From contig MNCI01023951.1 in assembly GCA_015680685.1 (NCBI GenBank), forward strand, positions 62,001 to 126,000: 64,000 nucleotides of DNA, given 5' to 3'. Position numbers and translations under genes: made by a program. The stretch is from Gnetum montanum. Its lineage: Eukaryota; Streptophyta; Gnetopsida; Gnetales; Gnetaceae. Within the stretch, counting starts at the first letter, position 1. Each line of letters opens with the position of its first letter. Below are positions 13,001-23,943 of the stretch, piece after piece. The notes under the pieces were generated by a model that was not told the DNA's origin, did not search any database, and worked only from the letters and a program-made list of their open reading frames with translations.

Positions 13001-13900
13001 TAATTTAGAAGTATCCTTGGATAATTATTTTGTAATATGAAATGGACCAGTCCATGTTGGTGTGAACTTATTCAATTTTTTCATATTCCATATTAAGACA
13101 AGATCTTCTATTCAGAAAGTTCCTTTAACCATATTTTGACTTGAGATGTACTTTTTAACAAATTATCCTTTGCTCCATCTATCTCAACTTCTCTTTTGAT
13201 GGGCAAGGTCATAAAGCTTCTATCTTTATTATTTTTCTCACTATACTTTTATGCAAAATCTAAAGTTGAACTTATAATCTTATTTGTAGTTCTTGCAGGA
13301 AAACCATAGACTAAATTGTAAGGTGATGTTCCAATAGCCTTCTTAGAACTAATATGATATTTCCATAATGTAGATTGTAGATAATCAATCCAATTTCCTA
13401 AATTTCTATCCATCAATTTCTTTGATGTAGGAAATAAGCTTTTTATTTGTAGATTCAGCTAAGCCATTTCCTTTAGGATAATAATTAGAAGAGGAAAATA
13501 TAAAAATGGATTCTTTTGATGCCCATGTTATGAATTCTTCAGACTAAAAAGTAAATCCATTATTAGATACCAATACTTTAGGTAGGCCAAAATGACTTAA
13601 TATTTGATCTTCCAAAAACTTGATTACATCTAATGCTAAACTTCTTCTTAGAGCTTTCACTTTAGACCATTTAGTGAAGTAATTAATAGTTACAAGAATA
13701 AACTTATGCCTAGCTCTTGAAGGAGTAATTGTGCCAACAAAATCCAAGCCCCATTACTTTAATGGTCTATCCACAATTACTAGTTTTAAGGGAGTTACAA
13801 CCTTTTTGATCTTTGGTCCATGGATTTGACATTTATAACATCTTTGAATTTTTAAAGCAATATCTTGATACATAACAAGCTAATAATATCGATATCAAAG
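13000..13900 (-). pseudogene. E3 integrase
   Basis: The integrase core on the - strand begins MDFVGTITPSRARHKF at about 13747. It continues with ILVTINYFTKWSKVKAL, the second acidic block VLVSNNGFTF (Asp replaced by Asn in the usual D-N-G position), and a Glu block NGLAESTNK. An N-terminal C-X2-C remnant (IQRCYKC-like) lies near 13835. Several stops occur (for example at about 13543). Confidence 0.82.
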
Positions 13901-14139
13901 TATATGTTGCATAGCTGATTTAGGGGATTCATAAAATAAATTAGTATGATCGTGGAATTGTTCTAAGATGAGATCAATTTGATTATTATGAGTGCATTCC
14001 AATAAAACCCCTCTAAAATCCTTTCTATATAATATACCATCTTTAACTACAAATCTACGTGTTTTCTTGAGAAAGCTCTTTTTTGACTTGTAGTTAAATT
14101 ATTTTGGATTTTCCTTGTATTAAAAAAATTTAAAATTGC

Positions 14140-14660
14140 ATTCTACCAATTTCTATCATGAGTATCAAGTGCACATACTTCATTTTCTCTAGCCATTAAT
14201 TTGGCTAATCCCATTCCCTTAACCATTTTACAAATTTTTAATGAAAACCTAAAACCTTGAAGCTTCATAAGCCACTTTTCTCTTTTCAATACAATTTCAT
14301 TTTGTGCAAAAAATTTCTTGACTGTAGGTTCGATTAGCATAATATGAACTAATGAACTTTGTAGAAAATATTTAAAAAGCTGAAGTGCTTTAATGACCAC
14401 AAACACTGTTTTTCCAAATCTAAATAATTTAGTTCAGAACCTTTCATCTAATACCTAAAAGATCCATTTGGTTCATCTTGCCCTTCATTTTTTGAGTTAA
14501 GATGGCAACAATAGAATCATTAGAAGTAAAAGCATATAACCAAAAATATTCTTTTTATTTAGGTTTAATCAAATATGGAGCCTCTTGAATAGCCCTTTTA
14601 ATTTCTGCTAAATCTCTCTCCAATGATGGTGTTTTCTTTACTTGAACATCTTTCTTTAGC
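14140..14660 (-). pseudogene. E3 Ty3-type RNase H
   Basis: Downstream of RT on the - strand, a degenerate RNase H begins after LRSFFGKINFVKRFIPRF (the RT connection). It continues into a region with VVIKALQLFKYFLQSS and a C-terminal block KWLMKLQGFRFSLKI. Catalytic residues cannot all be placed because of frameshifts and stops. Confidence 0.65.
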
Positions 14661-15530
14661 ATCTATATCAAAGGTTTAGTAATTTTGGTGAATCTAGGGA
14701 TAAATCTCTTAACAAAATTTATCTTTCCAAAGAAAGATCTAAGAGATTTTTTACTTGTAGAATGCTTAATATTCTACACTACTTGGATTTGAGAATTATC
14801 TATAGCAATTCCTTTTTGGTAGATTACATGGCCTAGTAAACTTCCAAATTTAACTCCAAATATACACTTCTTAGGATTTAATGAAATATCATATTCAAAA
14901 CATCTATCAAAAACTTGTTGAAGATGACCAATTTAATCTTGTTTTCATTTTGAAAATATGGTAATATCATCCAAATAAACCATAAAAAATTTACCAATTA
15001 AACCTTTGAAGGCTAAATCCATTGTTCTTTGGAAAGTAGCTCCAGAATTCAACAATCCAAATGGCATTCTTTGATAAGTAAAAGATCCCCATTTGGTGAT
15101 AAATGTTGTCTTATATCTACCATTTTTATCTACCATGATCTAATTATAGCCTGAAAAACCATCTAAGAAAGAATATACTTGACAACCTAATACTTTAATC
15201 AACATCTTATCAACTCTAGGAACTGGATACTTATTCTTTTTTGAAGCTTCATTCAAATTCTTAAAGTTTACACAAAGCCTAATATTACCATTTTTCTTTC
15301 TTACTAGAACAAGGTTAGTAAGCCATGTTGAATATTAGATTGGATATATGATTTGGGCTTGTAATAACTTCTTGATCTCAACTTCCATAGTTGGTTGAAA
15401 TGATAGATTAAATTTTCTTTATTTTTTCTTAATAGTTTTACAACCTTCTATTAAAGGAATTTTATGTATCATCACATCTAGTCTACAAGCTTTATGATTA
15501 TCATAAGACCAAGCAAAATTGTTCAAGCTA
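14660..15530 (-). pseudogene. E3 reverse transcriptase
   Basis: The RT palm at 15136-14945 reads KTTFITKWGSFTYQRMPFGL, followed by NSGATFQRTMD and the catalytic box YLDDITIFS. Upstream, RLCVNFKNLNEASKK and VPRVDKMLIKV-like blocks are readable with stops. This is standard Ty3/gypsy RT and differs clearly in sequence from the E1, E2 and E5 RT, so E3 belongs to another lineage. Confidence 0.85.
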
Positions 15531-15799
15531 TTTTGAGTGATAACAAGTTTTTCTTAAAAACTAAATTCTTTTCCTTTGCGATATTTAGCATCTTGGGCAT
15601 CTCATTAGATCCAATATTTACATATTTAAAAGCTTGATCATTAGGATTTTGTATATCTTTTCCAATAAACAATTTTTTTTCAAACTCATGTTCATAATTA
15701 ATTATCCTTATAGGAATGAAATTTTCCTTAGATTTTGACATTATTAGGTATGACTTGACCTTGAAATTCTTGCTTATTTTCCATGAACCTAAGTATTTG

Positions 15800-16290
15800 G
15801 TCTTCATCTTCAAATACTTGCAAATTTTTTATATTATCTAGTACTAATGGTTGATTTTTTTCTTCAATCATTACACGCCCATATCTTTCTATCTTTTGCA
15901 TATCTAATGTTGAAGCTACTTTTGCTAAGTCATCTACTATATACTTACCTTCTCTAGCTATATATTCTATTTGGTAGTGCTAAAACTATTCTAACACTTT
16001 GCAAAAAAATTTTTTATAAGGTTGTACAAATGAAATTTTCACTATGTAATTACCTTTAACTTGTTCACAAACTAATCTTGAATCTTCCTTTATAGTGATT
16101 ACCTTAATTTCCTTTTCCAAATCTATTCTAATACCAATGCACAAACTTTCATATTCATCCTTGTTATTAGTACAAGGAAACGATAGATGAATTGCCTTTA
16201 TAATCTCTAGTGAATTATTACTTACTATAACTATTCCAACTCCTACACCTTTAGAATTACATGAGCAATCAAAGTACAATTTTCATTTTT
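15800..16290 (-). pseudogene. E3 archaeal-type RNase H placed before RT
   Basis: Between protease and RT, the - strand encodes YFDCSCNSKGVGVGIVIVS. A helix with the catalytic-type Glu (TNNKDEYESLCIGI) follows, then KEDSRLVCEQVKGNY, and a tail YIAREGKYIVDDLAKVAS with Asp in the final D position. This is the layout of the archaeal-type RNase H carried as a second RNase H in some plant Ty3/gypsy elements. Its place upstream of RT differs from E1 and E2, where it follows the first RNase H. Confidence 0.78.
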
Positions 16291-16900
16291 TCTCATCTTT
16301 GGATTGTTCTTTTTCAGAACTATAAGTTTCTTGGAGTGTACAAATTTTGTTTTCAAAATATCCTTTTTCAACCATTTTATTTTTCCCATTTGAAGTAATG
16401 TTATCAATCATCCAAGGCTCACTATACACATATATTTGGTTTGCTTCTCCTTTCCAAGGTAGCCACATGTGTGAATAATCTATTGATATGTAACCTATGA
16501 AATTTCTACTCCAACTTCTTTAATAAGATACTATAAGATTTTGGTATATCTACCACTTGAATAGTTACTCTAGTTCTAACATGGGGTTTAGAAGTGATCT
16601 CTAATAGAACATTTGGTAATTCACCCACAATCTTCATAGTTGATCAATCTTTTTATTTTAATTTTTAGGAATCAAACCAATTTTCTTGCATATGGATAAT
16701 GGCATTAGAGTATATGTGGCTCCAAAATCAACCAAAAAATTGTGCAAGTATTTATCCTTTAACTTCACTATCAAAAGAAAAGGAGGAGCTTCTTTATTAG
16801 AAATACAATCATAACTAGCCTTTTATTTTTCATCATTATTGGACACATAACTTAACTCTGATTCTCTGACTCATCTTTTGCATTTAATAAACTCTAAATC
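16290..16900 (-). pseudogene. E3 aspartic protease region
   Basis: The - strand reads LKDKYLHNFLVDFGATYTLMP at about 16760-16690, the retropepsin active-site block (D-F-G-A in place of D-T/S-G-A). ICKKIGLIP follows. The linker to the RNase H (16468-16283) has a run of E and K. The protease would cut the Gag-Pol precursor. Frameshifts and stops are present. Confidence 0.72.
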
Positions 16901-18400
16901 CTTTTTTTATTGATCTCCTATTGTAGTAATTAATATATGCTAATATTGGCCCCAGCATGTTTAAGATCTTCAATCAAATCATATTTCCCATCTCCAATAA
17001 AACTTTCTTTCTTTATCCATTTATTGAAAGACTGATTTGGAGTACTTTGTTCTACTTGATCTTCTTTATTCTTAGTTTATTTTCTTCTACTTGGCTCAAA
17101 AGCTTTTCTCTTAGTAGATGGATTAGCAATAATGTTTGGAGGTCTAAAAGTAGTTAGTCTTTCTTTTGATCTCAAATTATATTCATTTTCCTCATTGTTA
17201 TTACACTCCTCATAGGAGGATATATCATCTTCAAAACTTGAAAGAGAAGAAGTATCACTAGAACCAAAATTAGAAGATTTGCTTACATAATGAACACTAT
17301 ATAGCTCATTATTAGATTTAATATCAAGAAAGTTAGACACAACAAGGTCACTATCATGCTCATCTTCTACTAAGTTTGTGTATTGATATTTATGTTTTCT
17401 ATTTTTATTTTCTTCCTTGATATTAACTCTTGTGAAAATTTTTTCTAGTTTTACTATTTTATTGGACATATTTCACATCAATTATATTTTTTTAGATTCT
17501 CTTCCTTCAATTTCTTGCTCTGTCATAATATGGGATGGACCTACTAAAGCTTTAAATTGAGAAAAATCTTGCATATGAATCATAACTTTTTCTTCTCTTT
17601 TTTGAATTACAACAATCTCTTATTGATTCAAGTTTAACTATTTTGTAACTATATGGCCTCACTAAAGTAGTCATTTAGTATAGTTAAGTTTGAGTTCTTC
17701 TTAACCAAATTGATATGTTGGGGTTGACATGCTTAAGATAAGTTTCTCTAAGCATTTTTTCTAATGGTCTATATTATCTTTGAAAAAGCCCACAAAGTCA
17801 TTGAAATTTGATGTTGAAATCTTTAATTGATTCTTTGACTCCTTGCTTAGCTTGTATTAGCCCACAATATAGTTATTGTTGATCTAATTGGTCACCAAAC
17901 TAGGGTAAGAAGAGACTTTTCATATCATCCCAACTTGTGATACTATTGCTTAGCAAGTTTGAGTACAAAATCTAAGCCACATCCTTTATATTTGCTACAA
18001 ATAATATATAGGCTTAACCTTAGTGTTCAACATTTGCATGAGCTAAAGCTAACTCAAACATGTGAATATAATCTTTAGCTAAATAAGCTTTTCCAGGAGT
18101 AAAAGGCTTAGGCAAATATTTATAAACTTCTTTAGGAATATCATTATAGTTTTGAAATCCTAATGGTATGACTCTTTGCCAAGGATTTTCCATCTTATTC
18201 CATTGGATTGTTTAACTCTTATACTTAGTAGATCTTCTCTTATAAAATAAGAAACAAAATATGAGGGGATATCATCTCAACCTTCTAGTCTTTAATCCAC
18301 TACTTGTTCCAAAATCAAAAACCTTCTTTTGTTCTTCCTCTAATGAAGAATCAGTCTTATAATCAAGAACTTCTTTTGAATATTTGAAATCTTCCAAACT
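16900..18400 (-). pseudogene. E3 gag
   Basis: The upstream part on the - strand (about 18190-17780) has the capsid-like block KAYLAKDYIHMFELALAHAN, then SNSITSWDDMKSLFLPWFG and GVKESIKDFNIKFQ. This is the retrotransposon gag fold pattern (a W-x-x-M/L-x-x-x-F helix). The C-terminal part (17469-17077) is acidic and serine-rich. Stops are frequent. Confidence 0.72.
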
Positions 18401-18520
18401 ATCAAGAACTTATTGGTTATGATCTAAAAATATATTCTAATTTCCTAAGCCTTTATAGTAACAAATAATTGTTGGTATGTTAGAACTATCAAGCTTATGA
18501 ATGTTGAGGATAAATTTTTA

Positions 18521-18539
18521 GGCTCTCCTTCTAGCACCA
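18521..18539 (-). promoter_or_regulatory. E3 primer-binding site, tRNA-Asn type
   Basis: The - strand reads tggtgctagaaggagagcc, 7 bp from the 5' LTR edge. It fits the complement of the 3' end of plant tRNA-Asn with C-to-T and G-to-A changes. The same primer type is seen, better preserved, in E5 at 41318. Confidence 0.75.
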
Positions 18540-18546
18540 AAAGAAT

Positions 18547-19789
18547 TGTTGGCAACCGTTTGGGATGCAACTGCCAATGAGTGTCTCAAATAGGATTTAG
18601 GTGTTTGGAAACACTAAGGCCTAGATACTTCCAAATAGACTCAGTAGTTAAATAAAAGTGTTTGTTTGCTATTATGAATGTTGAAATAGTTGAGTCATGT
18701 ATAACACTGTAATCACTTATCATGAAAGAGATTCTACCAACTTTGTAAAATATTGTGAGTTGTCAGAGATTCCTATTTTGTTTGATCACTTAGTCTATAT
18801 GGTCCTTCTAATACCTATTTGTAACAAATAAAATTTTGCAAAAACCATTTAAGCACAACTCTAACAATCTACTCCTAATTTCCCAAGAGAGAGAAAAAGT
18901 TTCATAAAAAAACTAGAAATAGAGCAAGATTCAATGGAAAGAAAAAGAAAAGTAGATTTGTATAAAAATATAAAATATTTAAACAAGGTAAATTGATATG
19001 AGGAAACATTTCACAATAAAGTTATCCCTAATTTAATATCTATGAATTGTTCAAACTTTATAAGCTCAAACAAGCAATTTCTTAAAGAAAATTCTACTAT
19101 AGTACCAAAAATTTTAGTATAAACTACCACGTACAAGTCTCTATTTTGGCTAGATAATAGTTGTCAATGATTGCATAAAATAGATCTTTCAAAGATTTGA
19201 TAATTTATTATTGAAATACTAAGGGAAATTACTTTAAAAATCAAAAAGCTATTTTAGTTTTATGAAAATACCAACGTTTTTTAAACCCTCTAGACTCTTG
19301 CATTGCTCAATTGACTCATCTATAGTAGAGACTCTCTTATAGCAATCCTAATAGTAGTCTTAAACATTGCATAATAATAAAATTTTCTATTAAATTTTTC
19401 TTAAGGCTTTCCAACATGAGTTCTTCTATGACAAATATTAATAGGAGTCTACTATCAGGCAACAAAGAACTATAAAAGTGATTCAAAAATCCCAAAGTTA
19501 AATGTCAAGCATAATTCTACTTAAACTACTAGCTATGCAACTTAAAATAAATAGGAAAGAATGAACTCATAGGATTAAACAAAGTAGCCAAAATAATATC
19601 TTTAGCAAGCCATCTTTCAAGCAATTTGTCTTCTTGATTCACCTTCTCCAAAAGTGCCCCAAAGAATGGAACTCAAAACTGATTGTATCTCTTCAAAATT
19701 TTAAATTTTTTTAAAAATTCAAAACCAACCATACAATAAAAAAAATCCCTTTTTACACTTTTTCCATCAAATGGTCAAATATGATAATA
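18547..19789 (-). repeat. E3 5' LTR, promoter region deleted
   Basis: This LTR is collinear with 8962-10088 and then jumps to the equivalent of 11548-11681, so it lacks about 1.46 kb of U3 including the TATA box. It runs from TGTTGGCAACC at 18547 to a decayed CAACA-like end (gataata) at 19789. The last bases are followed by the target duplication aatat. Confidence 0.85.
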
Positions 19790-21050
19790 AATATATGTAA
19801 AATAATTTATCCTTTTGTGGTGGATACACCATGAAAAGTTTAGTAGACTCTTACTTAATGTTATTGAAGGCTTCTTAGCATTGGGTATTTCACTCATAGT
19901 GAAGTTCTTTCTTAAGCAATTATTGCATGGGTTGTAGCTTATCCATAACCCTTGAGATGAACCTATGAATAAATTTCAATCTATCGTCTAGTCCCAAAAG
20001 TTCCTTAAGGTTATTAGGTGCTACCAAGTCGGTTATGCCCTTAACCTTATTAGGATCGACACATATTCCTACTTTGAATATCAAGAAACCAATAATTTTA
20101 CTAGTTTTAACACTAAAGGCATACTTATTAGGGTTGAGTCTAAGTTCATATTCAAGACATTATATAAGTACTAACTCAAGATTATGTGCATGTTCATTGG
20201 AAACTTTGGATTCGATTGCTATGTCATCCACATAATCATTGAGTAATCATAGCATGTAGTCCCTAAATATGTATGTCATAGCTCATTAATAGGTTACACA
20301 TGCATTCTTTAGACCAAACGACATCATAATATAACAACATGTTCACTAAGGGATCATGAAGGTTTTGTAAAATTGATGCTCTGGGTTAATCCTAACTTGG
20401 TTATATCCTAAGAACCCATCGATGAAGGACAACAAGGCATGTCAAACTCTAGTATTAATGAGTTGATCAATAATAGGCAAAGGAAAATAATCTTTAAAAG
20501 TGTCCTTATTTAGGTCTCAAAAATCAATGTAAATATGTATACTTCCCTTTTTCTTAGGGACTACCACTATGTTGGACACCCAACCAGTGTAGTTGACAGC
20601 TTAGATGAAACTAGCTTGGTAAAGCTTCATGATCTTATTACAAACTACCAACAATAGCTCTAGTATAATTTTACAAGCATTTTTCTTAGTTGGCTTAATA
20701 CTAGGATCAAGCATAATGTTGTGTTGAAATATATGTGAATCAAGACTTGGCATATCCTCATATCACTAGGCAAAGGCCTTCATCTTATCTCAAAGAATCT
20801 TGGTGATGTATTAAGCCTACTGTGGTTAAAGTGAGAAACTTAATTTTAGTGTTTTCTCCTAACCATGATGCATTGTGACTAGAACCTTAGCTAGAGACTC
20901 TTTAATGATGTCACAAGCCTTGAGATCAAGGGTTCTAACTAGGTGTTTACATAACTTAAGACTCGTTTCTATGGAGACTATGTGATCAACCAAGCTATTA
21001 AGCTCAAGTTCTAAGTAATCAAGGTCAATGAATTGTTCAACATCACCATG
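19790..21050 (-). pseudogene. E2 reverse transcriptase and start of RNase H
   Basis: On the - strand, RT blocks read DDIAIES (from the catalytic box near 20235), then LRLNPNKYAFSVKTS, VGICVDPNKVKGI and NLKELLGL, closely matching E1 and E5. The frame then enters RNase H (EAFNNIK, VYPPQKD) and stops dead at 19790-19794, the E3 target site. Stops are scattered throughout. Confidence 0.85.
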
Positions 21051-21399
21051 AGGCCCACTTAGGCTTAAATGTAGTCAAAATTACACCTATGTGTCCATAC
21101 TTCAATCCTACACATCAACCATAAGCATATCAAGTAGCTCATGTGTGATGATGTTATTATAATAATGCAAAATACTGTAAAGATAGAGCAAAATGATGTT
21201 ATGTAAAGTTGAAACAAGGCCAAATAAAGTAAGGTGGGGCAATATATGATCAAACTATCAACCATGATCAAATTTGTCTAGTTTTAGATCTTAGTGGGCC
21301 ATAGGGGAGGTTCTAGGGCTTGTGGAAGGGCTTGAGGACATGAAGTGGTTGTTTTGAGCTTGTTTGAAGGTTGGAAGAAGGTATTTTTGTGGTTTTTAC

Positions 21400-22800
21400 A
21401 TTGGCACTAGTAGGAACTACACTATCTGGCATATTTTCTAAGTGGTATCCACATATTTTTCATGAAATGTGATTCTAAAGGCTTATTTTGGATAGTTTTT
21501 AGGTTTTGGTACCTTGGAATATTAGTGCACTAGTCCAAGAGAGAGAATGAGTCAATTTTGATGTCAATGTGACTTGTCAAAGTTACTGTAAGCTTTCAAG
21601 GCCTAGAAAATACACTATCTAGCATATTTTCTGATATCCCTAGCATATGTTTATGTAAGAAATTATTTCATGTTATGTTAAACTTGGAATTTTGGCTTTG
21701 TTAGGCTTCTAGAGTAGTGTATGGGTTTCAATATCAAAAAATAGCTATTTTGAGGTTTAACTGAGTCTACAAAAGTCTATTTTGGAGATTTAATGCTAAA
21801 AAATAGTTTGGCCAATGTATTTTTTGTAGCCTTAGTGTAAAAATAAGAAAGAATGTTTCATGCCTAACCAAGGTGAACTTGTAGCTAGCATCTAGCTCCA
21901 AGGTCCTAGGCTTCTCTAGCCAAAATTTAAGTAATCCAAGATGCCATAAGGTTGTCTAAACTACTACCCAAATAAAACAAATACCCTAGATAGAATATTT
22001 TCTCTTGGTTCCTAGTGTAATTATTATGTAATTTAATGTCTAAAAAGTTTAGATGGTTGTTCGACTTGGTTTCTTAGCTTTTAAGATCACTGGTGTCTGT
22101 GGCTAAGGTTTAGGGCTAAGATTGATGATTTAAAAGGACAATAGAGGATTTATTTAATCATTTTATCTTCATCCTCATAAATATACTAGATAGTGTACTT
22201 TTGTTGTGATACTAGTGTAAAAATAAGTAATCTACTAGTTTTACCACTTTTAACTTGGTTTTTGATGTTTCATGACTATCAATGTCTTTGACTAGGTTTA
22301 GCAACTAGAATGAGGCATCTGGAGGCTATTTGTACTATTAGAAGGCCTGTTCTTTATTTTTATGCTAATTTATATGTTGTCCAGCATATTTCCTCTATAG
22401 TCTTAGAGTAAAAATCAAGGTTTGATCAGATTCAACCACTGTTTGTCTTATTGTTTAGTGTTTCAAGGCTACAAGAGGCTTTGACTAGGGCTTAAGATTA
22501 GGATTGATAATTTTGAATGTGATTTGAAGTCTCATTTAGGCATTTTAGTTTCTTCCCACAAATTGATACATTGGCTAGTTATTTATGGTGTAACACCAAT
22601 GTAAGAAATGGAATATTGATAAGTTTTGACACCTTTTTTCTTGTTTTTTTGGTGTTTTAAGGCTACCAGAGACTCTTGTTAGGGCTTAGGATTTGGATTG
22701 GTAGTTTTGAAGGTCACTTGAAGTCTTATTTATGTATTTCATTCTCACTCCATACATAAATATGTTGGATAGTGTATTTATAAAGTTATGGCCATGATTG
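21400..22800. repeat. ~191-bp degenerate tandem array in the E2 spacer
   Basis: Eight units can be followed by a landmark like actatctagcatatttt (variants), at about 21421, 21613, 21805, 21988, 22186, 22378, 22569 and 22763, a step of 183 to 200 bp. Each unit also has a copy of gtgtaaaaataag or a variant about 25 bp after the landmark and a ggctac...gacta...gggctta segment. The array lies between the RT and the start of the antisense gene. Confidence 0.8.
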
Positions 22801-23943
22801 CAGTTTTTGATTTCACAGGGTTTTCATATGATGTGTAATGATTGCATTGGAGGTGGAATCACCATATTCAAAGTATTTATTAATTTTCTATGATTTTCTC
22901 TATGGACTAGTGCATAGTGTTTTCTCTATTTTTTTTCATGATTTTCCTCTAAACATTAACAATATTGGCTTACCTAGGATATTTTTCTAGCAATGTCCCA
23001 ACCTTTTAGGGATTTTTGGGATAGTCTAGGATGCCACTATAAAAGATTTGAAATTTTTCAAATTTTTTTCTACAATTTTTTGAGGGATCTTACTATAGTT
23101 ATTTCACTGCAAAGTAGGTTTTTGAGAAAAAAAATTCAAAGTGATACTAGATCAAAGTTTGAATTTTTTTCATGCATTTTATTGTAGCATTGGAATCTAA
23201 TTTGAGTTTCTTTAGGCTAGTTTTGGATATGTAGTGTTAAAAAAAAATTTAGAATTTTTTTGTGAATTTTTTCAATCATCTGAACTTCCTTGTACAATTG
23301 TAGTTTCAGTTCTTGAGCCTACAAGCTTCGTAGCTTGCACTAGCAGTGTTGGTCAATTTTTGACATTTTTCAAGTTGTGTCTAAAGCTTCTAAAGGTCAT
23401 TAATATGGTGGGTATGAGTCATGAATATCATTTTGGATTTTTTAAATTTATATTCTACCTTTCCTAGGAGTTTTACTATAGTTGTTTTGCTATAAACTAG
23501 TTTTTGTCACAAAAACTTTCATCAATTTCAAGTTGAATTTTTAAATAATGTTTTATAGTTATTAGAACATTGTTAGATTAGGTTTCAATTTGTTATATGA
23601 TTATTTCCATTTTTTAGTGCTTAAAATAAATTGTTTTTACTTTTTGATGCATTTTTCCTTAACTAAGGGATTTCCCTCATTGTTTGAGGCTACTTGGTTT
23701 TTTGTGGTAATGTTAATAAGCTAAATTATGGATTTTTCTATGGTTGAAGTCAATGAGTTTGATTTTGTGATTTTTATGCTAATTTTAACATCACATTTGT
23801 TATTTTTCTTATATATTGCTCATTGTTATTGTGTTTTAACAATTATATGTTGTTGATTATGCAAGGTATTTTTGAATCTTATCTTGATATTCATAGAGCT
23901 AGTTGGGATATTGTGCTACATAAATATGCCTACATAAAAAAAT

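Larger units (their letters stand above)
8962..19789 (-). mobile_element. E3: nested Ty3/gypsy element with PRO, RNase H, RT order
   Basis: E3 is a complete - strand LTR element inserted in the RNase H of E2. The 5' LTR is 18547-19789 and the 3' LTR is 8962-11681. The PBS (18521-18539) follows the 5' LTR after a 7-bp spacer, and a polypurine tract (11682-11707) abuts the 3' LTR. The target duplication is gatat at 8957-8961 against aatat at 19790-19794, a one-base difference. Coding order on the - strand is gag, protease, archaeal-type RNase H, RT, RNase H, integrase. All parts carry stops. It inserted after E2 and has itself decayed. Confidence 0.9.

Noticed and set aside
23234-23467. Open frames upstream of the E2 antisense gene as its first exon
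   Set aside because: No similarity to the E5 first exon (MASKIKCKHTKL) and no convincing start or donor, so the 5' exon of that copy is left open.
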